Assembly (NCBI GenBank): GCA_024330215.1
Contig: JANDLU010000002.1
Location: forward strand, 81,858-145,857
Length of the DNA: 64,000 nt
DNA from: Candidatus Gaiellasilicea maunaloa
Lineage (GTDB): Bacteria; Actinomycetota; Thermoleophilia; Gaiellales; Gaiellaceae
Direction of reading: 5' to 3'
Below, piece after piece: positions 8,024 to 16,121 of the stretch. Every line of letters begins with the position of its first letter. The stretch's first letter is position 1. Position numbers and translations under genes: made by a program. The notes under the pieces were generated by a model that worked only from the letters and a program-made list of their open reading frames with translations, ran no database searches and was not told the origin of the DNA.

Positions 8024-8425
8024 TCACGAGGTACCTCCGGAGAAGCGGCGAAGCCGCAGTGAGTTAGTGACGACGAAGACCGACGAGAAGGCCATCGCCC
8101 CGGCGGCGACAATCGGGTTGAGCAAGCCAGCGGCGGCGACCGGGATTGCGGCGACGTTGTAGGCGAACGCCCAGAAGAGGTTGCCCTTGATCGTTTGGAG
8201 CGTTCTGCGGGAGAGACGGATGCCGGCGGCGGCGGCGCGGAGGTCGCCGGAGACGAGGGTGAGGTCGCTGGCTTCGATTGCGATGTCGGTGCTGGTGCCG
8301 ATCGCGAGGCCGAGATCGGCCTGGGCGAGCGCGGGTTACGTCGTTGACGCCGTCGCCGACCATGGCGACGAGCTCGCCCTGTTCCTGGCCGCGCCCATTG
8401 CCGACTTCCACTTCTCTCGCTAACA
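8024..8425 (-). pseudogene. Copper-type P1B ATPase C-terminal relic (CopA-like)
   Basis: Read on the minus strand, VAMVGDGVND (the HAD hinge motif of P-type ATPases) continues after a one-base insertion at about 8335 into [20 protein letters not shown], then [21 protein letters not shown], and ends [17 protein letters not shown] at a stop at 8024-8026. This is the last 130 or so residues of a heavy-metal-translocating ATPase. The transmembrane ion channel, phosphorylation site and actuator domain are missing. It abuts the transposase relic head-on. Confidence 0.8.
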
Positions 8426-8470
8426 TCCCACTGAGAGAACGACGGTCAACAGAGAGCACAGAAGCGAGCG

Positions 8471-9739
8471 GTGACGGATCTCAACGGTGGGAATGGCGTC
8501 GATGCGGAGGCAGGCGGGCCTCTACCGCTGGAAGGGGTCCGGGTTCTCGACTTGACGCGTGTGCTGGCCGGACCGTTCTGCACGCAGATTCTCGGCGACC
8601 TGGGCGCCGACGTGATCAAGATCGAGGCGCCCGGAACGGGAGACGAAGTGCGGTCAATCCCGCCCTACTATCCCGGTCGCGAAAGCCACTACTTCCTCGC
8701 GATCAACCGCAACAAGCGGAGCGTCGTCGTGGACATGAAGCACGAGGACGGCCGCCAGGTCATCCTCGATCTCGCCGAGAAGTGCGACGTCGTGATTGAG
8801 AACTTCCGCCCGCGGGTCATGGACCGGCTCGGCATCGGCTTCGAGACGCTGAAGCAGCGCAATCCTTCGGTCATTCTCGTCTCGATAAGCGGCTACGGGA
8901 GCGACGGCCCGCTCGCCGAGAAGCCCGCGTTTGACCTCGTTACACAAGCGCGCAGCGGGATCATGAGCATGAACGGCGACCCCGACGGGTTGCCGACGAA
9001 GCTTGGGATTCCGATGGGAGACCTAGCCGGGGGCCTGTGGGGCACGATTGCGGTGCTTGCCGCCCGGCATCGGCGGACGCTCAGCTCCGAGCCACAGCAC
9101 GTCGACCTCAGTCTCCTCGAGGGGTTGATGGGCCTCCTCGGCTATCTCGCTCAGTACTCGATGCTGACGAACACGTCGCCCGAGCGAGTCGGGAGCAGCC
9201 ACCATCACATCGTCCCCTACGGACGGTTCGCGGTGAAGGACGGGCACATCGTTCTCGCGCTGCACGTCGGGTCGTTCTGGCGGCGCTTCTGCAGGGCGGT
9301 CGCCCGCGAGGATTTGCTTGAGGACGACCGCTTTCGGACAACCGATGACCGCCGCGACAATCGCGAGGCGCTGGAGGACATCGTCGAGCAGATCCTGCTC
9401 GAGCGCACGCGCGCCGAGTGGGACGAGATTCTCGATGCCGCCGACGTGCCGTACGGGCCGATTCTCGACGTGCCGGAAGCGCTCGCCCAAGAGCAGGTCA
9501 AGGCGCGGGACATCATGGCCTCCTTCGACCATCCAGCTGCGGGCACGGTCGAGGTCGTCCGAAGCCCTGTCCGCTTCAAACATGGCGGCGATACATCCGC
9601 CTGCAGCCCGCCGCCACTGCTCGGACAGCACACGCGCGACATCCTTGCGGATGAGCTCGGCTATGACGATGCGCGCATCGAGAGCCTCCTGGCCGGCGGC
9701 GTGGTGCAGGACGGCGTCACGGTCGAGACGCAGGCATGA
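8471..9739 (+). CDS. CaiB/BaiF family (class III) CoA-transferase
   Basis: A 422-residue protein with the family III signature: RVLDLTRVLAGPFCTQILGDLGADVIKIE near the N terminus (starting about residue 24), the nucleotide/CoA contact NRNKRSVVVDMK, and the catalytic-aspartate region EKPAFDLVTQARSG (Asp about 155), which forms the acyl-aspartyl anhydride. Such enzymes move CoA between carboxylates, often dicarboxylates or carnitine-like acids. GTG 8471 is taken as the start. The gene overlaps the next regulator by 4 bp, and the acyl-CoA neighbours suggest catabolism of an organic acid. Confidence 0.88.
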   Translation: MTDLNGGNGVDAEAGGPLPLEGVRVLDLTRVLAGPFCTQILGDLGADVIKIEAPGTGDEVRSIPPYYPGRESHYFLAINRNKRSVVVDMKHEDGRQVILDLAEKCDVVIENFRPRVMDRLGIGFETLKQRNPSVILVSISGYGSDGPLAEKPAFDLVTQARSGIMSMNGDPDGLPTKLGIPMGDLAGGLWGTIAVLAARHRRTLSSEPQHVDLSLLEGLMGLLGYLAQYSMLTNTSPERVGSSHHHIVPYGRFAVKDGHIVLALHVGSFWRRFCRAVAREDLLEDDRFRTTDDRRDNREALEDIVEQILLERTRAEWDEILDAADVPYGPILDVPEALAQEQVKARDIMASFDHPAAGTVEVVRSPVRFKHGGDTSACSPPPLLGQHTRDILADELGYDDARIESLLAGGVVQDGVTVETQA

Positions 9740-10572
9740 CCAACGGCATGGCCGAGGCAGACGGGGGCGCTGACAGCGAGAAGGCGCCAGCGGTGGTCCG
9801 TGTGGTCAGGATCCTCGAGTACCTCGCCGAGGTGCGCCCCGAGGCGTCGCTGGCCGAGATCGCCTCGGCGCTCGCGCTCAACAAGAGCTCTTGCTTCAAC
9901 ATCCTCAAGGCACTGACGAACTCGGGCGTGGTCGTACGCGACGCCCGCTACCCGGTCTATCGGCTCGGTCCCAAGCTGGTCGCGCTGGGCGCTTCCGCGC
10001 GACGCAACTACTCCACGCGCGAGCTCGTCCGTCGCGAGCTGGCGCCCGTCGTCGAGGCGTACGGGCTCGCCTGCCTCGTCGCCCAGCTGCTGCCCAACGA
10101 GGCCGGCATCGTCGTGACCGAGCAGATCCTGCCGGCTGGCACCATTGCGCGCACGGTCGAGGATGAGCCCCTGCCGGGCACGGTCATCACCGCGCCCATC
10201 GGACAGGTTCGGCCACTATCCGTGCCGGCGATGGGCCGTGCCGTTCTCGCGACGCGGCCGTTCGCTGCAGTCGTCGGGCTCATGAGCAACCTCGGGATCG
10301 GCGAAGGCCCTGAACTCCATGACCTGGCGGCGCAGCTCCAAAAAGTGCGGGCCGACGGGTTTGCAACTTCGATCGAAGAGTATCGGCCGGGAATAAACGC
10401 CGTGGCCACGACGGTCGCCGGTTGGGATCACGAGATCATCCTCATTCTCTGCATGCTCGGGCCAGCCGACGTCTTCCTCGAGCCGCGCGTCTACGAGGCC
10501 GGCAGCGATCTCCATCAGGTCGCCAAAGGCCTCGAGTGGGCCTTGAACCAGAGCTACGCGGCGACCACGTGA
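9736..10572 (+). CDS. IclR-family transcriptional regulator (second)
   Basis: A 278-residue IclR protein with a winged helix at about residues 18-80 (VVRILEYLAEVRPEASLAEI, then NKSSCFNILKAL) and an effector domain (VPAMGRAVLATRP in place of the usual SAIGRA motif, followed by SIEEYRPGINAVATTV). It is embedded within, and translationally coupled to, the CoA-transferase module (4-bp overlaps on both sides). A regulator in the middle of its own operon usually autoregulates the whole unit. It is only distantly similar to the IclR protein at the window start. Confidence 0.88.
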   Translation: MTNGMAEADGGADSEKAPAVVRVVRILEYLAEVRPEASLAEIASALALNKSSCFNILKALTNSGVVVRDARYPVYRLGPKLVALGASARRNYSTRELVRRELAPVVEAYGLACLVAQLLPNEAGIVVTEQILPAGTIARTVEDEPLPGTVITAPIGQVRPLSVPAMGRAVLATRPFAAVVGLMSNLGIGEGPELHDLAAQLQKVRADGFATSIEEYRPGINAVATTVAGWDHEIILILCMLGPADVFLEPRVYEAGSDLHQVAKGLEWALNQSYAATT

Positions 10573-11861
10573 CCGACGCGACACGCATCCAGCGCGGACG
10601 AGCGCGAGCATCCGCACTTGCTCAGCTCGTTCACGACGGGGACGGCATCTTCGTTTCGACAGGCACGGCGGAGCCCGCCCGCTTGCTCGAGGAACTCGTG
10701 ACGGACGTCGCACCGGTGCGCCGAAACCTGCACCTGTTCCAGGTGCTGACGGGCTCGCGTGGACGTGTGCTCGATGCCCTGTCCCACGGGCACCGGCTGT
10801 CGAGCCCCGCGCCCGGACGTTTCCACGCGAGCGTTGACGGTCGCACCGTTGCGGCCGTCGAGCTCTCGATGCGCGAGTGCGCGGACGCGATCGAGCAGGG
10901 AGCGATCCGCATCGATGGGGCGCTCCTGACCGCCGTGCGAATCGGCGACGAAGGCTGGCCCGTACCCGCGACCGATCTCGCGGTAGCGGCGTTCGAGCAT
11001 GCGCGGTTCCGCGCAGTCGAGGTGCTCGGCGGCTGGAGCGCGCGCCCAACCGGCCCCTCGTTCTCGTTCGCGGACGTCGACTACCTCGTGACGAGCGACG
11101 GCGCCGTCGGCGAACTCACGCCTGCTCCCAAGACGCCCGTGTCGCGCGTGATCGGGGAGTGCGTCGCCGAGCTCGTCCCCGACAACGCCGTGATCGAGCT
11201 CGGGGTCGGAGCAGCGCTCGCGTCGGTCGCCGAGTGCCTCGTCGAGTCAGGGCGCCCGCTCGGCATCCACACCGGACTCGCATCCGACTGGGTGCGCGAA
11301 CTCGTCGAAGGGGGCGTCGCGACGCGGCTGCTTTCGTGCGCCTGCAACACGCCTGCAGTCGCCGCCGTTGCGATGGGATCGGGCGCGTTCGACGAGTGGC
11401 TGCGGCGCACAGGAGCGGTTTCGTTCGCGGATTCGCGGCACACGCACGATGCGCAGCATTTGATGACGCTACGGCCGTTCGTCGCGATCAACTCCGCAGC
11501 GGCGGTCGCACTTGACGGGCGCGTCGGGCTGCCCGCGGGCACGACGGCCACACATCCGCCCGGAGGACTGCGCGACTTCGCGCTCGCCGGCATGAATGCG
11601 GGGCTCTCGATCATCGCGATGACCGCGCGGTCGCGCGACGGACGATCCCGGATCGTGGACGACCTCGGGCGGGTCCATCTGCCGGCGGGCCTCGTCACAC
11701 ATGTCGTCACCGAGCACGGCGTCGCCAACCTGCGCGGGAAGCCGCGCGAAGAGGCACGCGCTGCGCTGCTGGCGATTGCGGGCCCTCCGTTCGATTCGGA
11801 CGTCCATGGCTCGCCGGGTCTGACGGGTTCCGCCATCGACACCGCGGAGGTGAAAGCGTGA
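10569..11861 (+). CDS. Acetyl-CoA hydrolase / 4-hydroxybutyrate CoA-transferase family protein
   Basis: A 430-residue protein (GTG 10569, overlapping the IclR stop by 4 bp) with the two-domain Cat1/AarC-type fold. The N-terminal half has FVSTGTAEPARLLEEL, and the C-terminal half has VIELGVGAALASVAE, GIHTGLASDWVRELVEGG and FVAINSAAAVALDGRVG. In active relatives this last segment reads N-[ST]-A-x-E-x-D, the Glu forming the glutamyl-CoA intermediate; here Ala occupies the Glu position as I align it. The C-terminal GVANLRGKPREEARAALLAIA matches the family's ending. It may be a non-catalytic or altered-mechanism member. Confidence 0.78.
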   Translation: MTDATRIQRGRARASALAQLVHDGDGIFVSTGTAEPARLLEELVTDVAPVRRNLHLFQVLTGSRGRVLDALSHGHRLSSPAPGRFHASVDGRTVAAVELSMRECADAIEQGAIRIDGALLTAVRIGDEGWPVPATDLAVAAFEHARFRAVEVLGGWSARPTGPSFSFADVDYLVTSDGAVGELTPAPKTPVSRVIGECVAELVPDNAVIELGVGAALASVAECLVESGRPLGIHTGLASDWVRELVEGGVATRLLSCACNTPAVAAVAMGSGAFDEWLRRTGAVSFADSRHTHDAQHLMTLRPFVAINSAAAVALDGRVGLPAGTTATHPPGGLRDFALAGMNAGLSIIAMTARSRDGRSRIVDDLGRVHLPAGLVTHVVTEHGVANLRGKPREEARAALLAIAGPPFDSDVHGSPGLTGSAIDTAEVKA

Positions 11862-12148
11862 AGGCTTCGGCACCACTAGACGGGCCGCTCGTCGACCCGC
11901 AGGATCTCGAGAAGCTCCGCTCGCGCATCGGGCAGCGAATGACCGTCAGCGCCGAGCCCTATTTGACCGAGGCGACACGCGACTCAGCTCGACGCTGGGC
12001 CGCCGCGACGGGGGATCGAAACCCGCTCTGGCACGACGGGGACTACGCACGCCGCTTCGGCTATGAAGACTCGCTCGCGCCGCCGACGATCCTCTACGCC
12101 TTCGACAAGCAGTCGATCGGCTACCGCGGGGGTCTCCCCGGCCAGTAA
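11858..12148 (+). pseudogene. MaoC-like dehydratase, truncated after the N-terminal half
   Basis: The 96-residue open frame matches the first part of the FAS1-like/MaoC hydratase domain: RWAAATGDRNPLWHDGDYAR, SLAPPTILYAFD and IGYRGGLPG. The hot-dog fold needs about 140 residues or more, and family members with this start usually exceed 300. Homology ends exactly where the reading frame stops, 110 bp before the right copy of the 20-bp repeat, so the gene was probably cut by a rearrangement. It overlaps the CoA-hydrolase-like gene by 4 bp. An intact version would hydrate an enoyl-CoA such as itaconyl- or mesaconyl-CoA. Confidence 0.7.
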
Positions 12149-12257
12149 CCCTGCCGGTTTTATCTTCTGTGCGACGCTTGGTCCTCCGGGCCACGGTCCA
12201 GCAGTTTTGCACCGTAGAGTCGCAACGTCTGTGCGCACGCGGGGCGTACGTCAAGCT

Positions 12258-12277
12258 GACTGGCGCACGAATGGCGC
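12258..12277 (+). repeat. 20-bp direct repeat, right copy
   Basis: Exact second copy of GACTGGCGCACGAATGGCGC, 5.18 kb from the left copy and in the same orientation. It lies just beyond the point where the MaoC gene is cut off. The pair could be attachment-site or duplication footprints of the enclosed segment. Confidence 0.6.
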
Positions 12278-12346
12278 ACAGAGGAGCACCGCCCAATTGC
12301 CCTGTCGTCGAAGAGTTCACCTGCGCTTTGGACGACGTGCGGCTGT

Positions 12347-12544
12347 CTACGAGGCGGCCGCACGCGGGCGGCGGCCGCGACGCGCCACCGAGTGACCACC
12401 AATCGACTCCGCCTCTGCGTCCGTAACGTCGAGTTCTCGAACACCCTTGCGCGCATCACGGAACGTGATCCGAATCGTCGCACGCTTGCCGTCCGGAATT
12501 TCATCGCCACTTGTGTCGGACACCAGAACCGTCTTCTTCGCCAC
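12347..12544 (-). CDS. Small Lsr2-like / nucleoid-protein-like protein
   Basis: A 65-residue protein starting at GTG 12544, which has GAGGAGG at a good distance upstream. An N-terminal beta-rich stretch (KKTVLVSDTSGDEI, then KRATIRITFRDARKG) precedes a basic tail ARRGRRPRAAA. The order, a short dimerisation-like strand pair and then an arginine-rich AT-hook-like end, recalls Lsr2 and related actinobacterial DNA-bridging proteins, but it is shorter than Lsr2 (about 110 residues) and the match is by pattern only. It lies among relics, so it may be a survivor of a mobile element. Confidence 0.5.
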   Translation of the reverse strand: MAKKTVLVSDTSGDEIPDGKRATIRITFRDARKGVRELDVTDAEAESIGGHSVARRGRRPRAAAS

Positions 12545-12639
12545 CAGCTCCTCCTCGTTCGTCGATTCCCGATCGAGCTTCTGCATTCGAGGCCCTACGC
12601 AAGCCCGAGCCAGGTGGACGATTTTTGCGGCGCAGAGAC

Positions 12640-12876
12640 GGCAAGCATGCGATCGCCGGGCGAACAGAGATTGACGATCGCAGACTCGAAGGCGCCGGTC
12701 CCCGAGCAGCACCTCCGCAGTCGTGCGATGCACCTCTCTGCAGCCGCCCGAGGACACCCTCGTAGACGATCCGGAAGTTGGGCTCCCGATGATGCAACAC
12801 CGGCTCCGAGAGCGCAGCCAGCACCTGCGGCGCACGGGCGTCGCCCCGGCGTGAACAGGTACCGCTTCCGCGCCAT
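12640..12876 (-). pseudogene. Class V aminotransferase N-terminal relic
   Basis: On the minus strand, pieces in three frames together follow the start of an alanine-glyoxylate/serine-pyruvate type aminotransferase: MARKRYLFTPG, then QVLAALSEPVLHHREPNFR and YEGVLGRLQ, then VHRTTAEVLL, then TGAFESAIVNLCSPGDRML. At least three frameshifts are needed and the PLP-binding half is missing. This is a decayed gene, not a coding sequence. Confidence 0.6.
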
Positions 12877-12883
12877 CCGCGCG

Positions 12884-13215
12884 TTATCCGTGGAGATCGT
12901 GCACCGGGCCTCGATTCACTTGCGCCTCGGCTGGCGGCCAAATGCCTACCGCTGAAGCCCGAACGAAACGCCCGGTTGCCGGGCATCGGGTCCGTGACCA
13001 CCGCCGTCGAACCTCGCCCTGACCGCGAGAAAGGAGCCCCGCCGCGCGAATCGCAGCGTTCCAGCTCCCGAAAACGCGTTGAACGGTCTGACGCGTGGGG
13101 TGATCGTCAGCGGCGCGTGCCCAATCGAAGACGGTGGGCGCGGCTGAGCTTGCGTCGATGCCAGAGGCTCGATCGCGTACACGATGTTTTCGTGCGTCCA
13201 CTGGAATCCATGTCG
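12884..13215 (-). pseudogene. HNH-associated repeat protein relic
   Basis: The segment encodes QTVQRVFGSWNAAIRAAGL, the signature of the homing-endonuclease-associated repeat found in many actinobacterial genes, preceded in another frame by WTHENIVYAI, the usual start of the same repeat, and followed by RRWSRTRCPATGRFV. A frameshift separates the two parts. No HNH nuclease core is visible. It adds to the mobile-element debris of this zone. Confidence 0.55.
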
Positions 13216-13262
13216 CTGTCCTGACCTCGTCTGGCTCGGGGCTCTCGTGTGGACCAGACGGC

Positions 13263-14167
13263 TCACGCCTCGGCGACCGCCCCGAGCTCGACCAGGTCGA
13301 GCCAATGCCGCCAGCGTTCGTTCACGCCGCGCACGGTGTCGAGGTACGCCTTCTGCAGCGTCAACGTCACGGGGCCGATCCCGAGCTCGTGGTCGTCGAT
13401 CGAGCGAACGGGCGTCACCTCCGCGGCGGTGCCGGTCATGAAGACCTCGTCCGCGAGATAGAGCTCGGAGCGAATCACGTTCGTCTCCTCGACGATGTAG
13501 CCGAGGGCCTGCGCGAGCTGGATCACCGTGTCTCGGGTGATCCCGGGAAGGATCGAGCTCGAGAGCGGCGGCGTCGCGATCCTGCCGTCTTGATGACGAA
13601 GACATTTTCGCCGGAGCCGTCCGCGACGTAACCGGCGTCGGTGAGGAGGATCGCCTCGTCGTAGCCCGCGCGTTGCGCCTCGACGACCGCGAGCATCGAG
13701 TTCAGGTAGATGCCGGTTGCTTTCGCGGCGTGGGGGATCGTGTTGGCGCCGACGCGCTTCCAGGTCGAGATAGTGGCCCGGATCCCCTGCGTCAGCCCCT
13801 GGTCGCCGAGGTAGGCGCCCCACGGCCAGCTCAGGACGGCGACCTCCACCGGATTGCCGCACGGGGCGACGCCGAGCGCGCCCGCGCCTGAGAACGCGAT
13901 CGGTCGGATGTAGCACTCCGGCAGGCCGTTCGCGGCGACGAGCTCGAGGATGCCCGCCCGAACCTCGTCGACCGAGTAGGGGAGGGTGAGCGACACGAGC
14001 TGGGCCGAACGGGCAAGTCGCTCCAGATGCTCCCGCAGCCGGAAGACGGCCGTGCCCGCCGGCGTTTCGTACGCCCGGATCCCCTCGAAGACGCCGGTGC
14101 CGTAATGCAGTCCGTGCGCACCGACGTGGACCTTCGCGTCGTCCCACGCGACCAGGCCGCCGTTCAT
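13263..14167 (-). CDS. ilvE: Branched-chain amino-acid aminotransferase, one-base frameshift
   Basis: Two overlapping frames together give a complete class IV aminotransferase of about 301 residues: N part with GLHYGTGVFEGIRAYET, the PLP-lysine region HAAKATGIYLNSM and DGSGENVFVIK; C part with ATPPLSSSILPGITRDTV and MTGTAAEVTPV. The frame changes at about 13588-13590, where one C (G on the coding strand) is missing. All other positions look conserved, so this is either a sequencing/assembly error or a very recent lesion. It transfers amino groups between glutamate and leucine, isoleucine or valine. ATG 14167 is the only in-frame start near the family N terminus. Confidence 0.82.
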
Positions 14168-14211
14168 CCAGATGAAAGACGTGGGCTCGCTCTTCCCACT
14201 ATGACACAAGA

Positions 14212-14226
14212 CTTTACGTTTGCATG
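14212..14226. promoter_or_regulatory. GTAAAG box, ilvE / glnK-amt divergent region
   Basis: CTTTACGTTTGCATG: a conserved left half, while the right half keeps only two of six consensus bases. It is the weakest of the eight sites, but the flank CAAGACTTTAC is shared with the leuC site. It lies 45 bp upstream of ilvE (minus) and 119 bp upstream of the P-II gene (plus). Confidence 0.45.
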
Positions 14227-14271
14227 TGGTAGCAGGATCGTCTACTGTGTCGCCAGTGTCGCGCTGGCGTA

Positions 14272-14323
14272 GGCGCGGCCGGAGGCATCGGCGCCTCGAG
14301 AGCTTGCTCTCGGGCGCTTTTTT
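14272..14323 (+). terminator. Terminator/attenuator in the P-II gene leader
   Basis: GCGCCTCGAGAGC and GCTCTCGGGCGC (14291-14317) form a strong GC stem followed directly by TTTTTT, 22 bp before the P-II start codon. That is an intrinsic terminator inside the 5' leader. An upstream GGCGC at 14272-14276 could pair with the GCGCC arm and prevent the terminator from folding, the usual logic of attenuation. The sensed signal is unknown. Confidence 0.65.
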
Positions 14324-14344
14324 CGTGGACCGATTGGAGGAGGA

Positions 14345-14695
14345 ATGGTGAAAGTCGAGGCAGTGGTCCTGCGCGAGCGGGTGGAGACGGTCATGGATGC
14401 CGTCGAGGAGCACACCGGTCACATCGGCGTCACCGTGATCGAGGCAGTCGGCCACGGCCGTCAGCGCGGGATCACACACGAGTACCGGGGCCGCGTGTTC
14501 GAGTCGCGGTTCCTACCGAAGGCGCACCTCATGTTCGTGGTCGACGACGGGATCGCCGACCAGGTGATCGAGGCGATCGCCGACGCGGCGAGGACGGGAC
14601 ACTCCTCCGGCGACGGCATCTGCTGGACGAGCTCGGTCGCCAACGTGACGCACAACCGAACCGGTAAGAGGCTCGAGGAGGTGGAATCGGCATGA
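14345..14695 (+). CDS. glnK: Nitrogen regulatory protein P-II
   Basis: A 116-residue GlnB/GlnK-type signal protein with the T-loop GRQRGITHEYRG (Tyr available for uridylylation or adenylylation), then SRFLPKAHLMFVVDD and a C-terminal ARTGHSSGDG region corresponding to the ATP/2-oxoglutarate pocket. It is more divergent than enterobacterial GlnK. GAGGAGG precedes ATG 14345, and the stop overlaps the ammonium transporter start by 4 bp. As in most bacteria it should gate the transporter according to 2-oxoglutarate and energy status. Confidence 0.9.
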   Translation: MVKVEAVVLRERVETVMDAVEEHTGHIGVTVIEAVGHGRQRGITHEYRGRVFESRFLPKAHLMFVVDDGIADQVIEAIADAARTGHSSGDGICWTSSVANVTHNRTGKRLEEVESA

Positions 14696-16083
14696 CGACC
14701 AAGGACCTCGCAATCGCTACGAGCACGATCTGGGTCGTGCTCGCCGCAGTCCTCGTGATGTTCATGCAGGCCGGATTCGCCTTCCTCGAGGCGGGTCTGA
14801 CCCGGATGAAGAACGTCGGCCACATCGCGGCGAAGAACGTGCTGATCCTGGCGCTCGCGTCGGTCGTCTACTACCTCGTCGGCTTCGGGATCGCGTTCGG
14901 CGACGGCGGCAACGGACTCTGGGGCGGCTCCGGTTTCCTGCCCTCGACGGATGAGCTGCTGACGGTTGGACAGGCGCCCTTCAGCTGGTTCGGGGCGATC
15001 CCGGCGGCGGCCGGCTACCTGTTCCAGGTCGTGTTCGCGGCAGTCTCGCTCGCGATCGTCTGGGGCGCGATGGCGGAGCGGACGCGGCTCTGGGTCTATT
15101 TCGCGTTCGGCACCGTCTTCACGCTGATCTACTCGCTCGTCTCGCACTGGATCTGGAGCCCGGACGGCTGGCTCTTCGCAAAGGGGATGCAGGACTTCGC
15201 CGGCTCGACCGTCGTCCACTACCAGGGGGCGCTCGCCGGCCTCGCCGGGGCGATCCTGCTCGGGCCGCGGATCGGCAAGTTCGGCGCGGACAAGAAGCCG
15301 AACGCGATCCCGGGCCACAACATGGCGTTCACGACGCTCGGCGTGATCATCCTCTGGTTCGGCTGGTTCGGCTTCAACGCGGGCTCGACGCTCTCGGTCG
15401 ACTTCGGCGGGGTCGGCTTCTCCGCGTACGTCGCTCTCAATACGAACCTCGCGGCGGCGTCGGGTGTGCTCGGCGCCATCGTCACCTCATGGCTCGTGAT
15501 CAAGAAGCCAGACCTCTCGATGATGCTGAACGGGGCGATCGCAGCGCTCGTCGCGATCACCGCGGCGTGCGCGTTCGTCGCCCCGTGGGCCGCGATCGTG
15601 ATCGGCTTCGTTGCCGGCGTGATCGTCGTCTTCGGCATCCTCGCGGTCGAGAAGATCGGGCTCGACGATCCGGTCGGCGCGATCGCTGCGCACGGGATGT
15701 CGGGCGTCTGGGGCACGCTCTCGCTCGGGTTCCTGACCGTGCCGTCGCTTGCGGACAGGCTCGCGACCGGCAAGGGCGGGCTCTTCTACGGCGGTGGGCT
15801 GCACCAGCTCGGCGTCCAGGCTCTCGGCCTGGCCGCGGTGGGCGCGTTCACGTTCAGCGCCTCGTTCCTCGTCCTCTATCTGTTCAAGAAGACGGTCGGG
15901 ATCCGCACCGAGCCAGAGGACGAGAACGCCGGCCTGGACATCTCCGAGCACGGCATGTGGGGCTACCCCGAGTTCTACATTCCCGTACCCGGCGGCTACG
16001 GCACGGACGAGCCCGAGCCCGTGCATTCGCCGCAGAACGCCCCCGGACCGGCCGCACTGCTGCGCGCGCGGCCCGAAAGCTGA
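14692..16083 (+). CDS. amt: Ammonium transporter
   Basis: A 463-residue polytopic protein with about 11 transmembrane segments. Signature stretches are MFMQAGFAFLEAGLTRMKN near the start, STVVHYQGALAGLAGA (first pore histidine), GHNMAFTTLGVIILWFGWFG and AAHGMSGVWGTLSLG (second pore histidine). Both twin histidines of the conduction path are present. A soluble 70-residue C-terminal tail rich in Pro and Glu extends past the region that binds GlnK. It is co-transcribed with the P-II gene behind a leader terminator and a GTAAAG box. Confidence 0.95.
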   Translation: MTTKDLAIATSTIWVVLAAVLVMFMQAGFAFLEAGLTRMKNVGHIAAKNVLILALASVVYYLVGFGIAFGDGGNGLWGGSGFLPSTDELLTVGQAPFSWFGAIPAAAGYLFQVVFAAVSLAIVWGAMAERTRLWVYFAFGTVFTLIYSLVSHWIWSPDGWLFAKGMQDFAGSTVVHYQGALAGLAGAILLGPRIGKFGADKKPNAIPGHNMAFTTLGVIILWFGWFGFNAGSTLSVDFGGVGFSAYVALNTNLAAASGVLGAIVTSWLVIKKPDLSMMLNGAIAALVAITAACAFVAPWAAIVIGFVAGVIVVFGILAVEKIGLDDPVGAIAAHGMSGVWGTLSLGFLTVPSLADRLATGKGGLFYGGGLHQLGVQALGLAAVGAFTFSASFLVLYLFKKTVGIRTEPEDENAGLDISEHGMWGYPEFYIPVPGGYGTDEPEPVHSPQNAPGPAALLRARPES

Positions 16084-16087
16084 GAAT

Positions 16088-16121
16088 GAGGCCGGGAGCG
16101 CCAGCCGGCGTTCCCGGCCTC
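16088..16121. terminator. Bidirectional terminator between amt and alaC
   Basis: GAGGCCGGGAGCGCC and GGCGTTCCCGGCCTC form a 15-pair stem with one G-U and a four-base loop between the convergent ammonium-transporter and aminotransferase genes. It overlaps the last base of the alaC stop codon. There is no long U-run, but the stem is strong in both directions. Confidence 0.65.
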
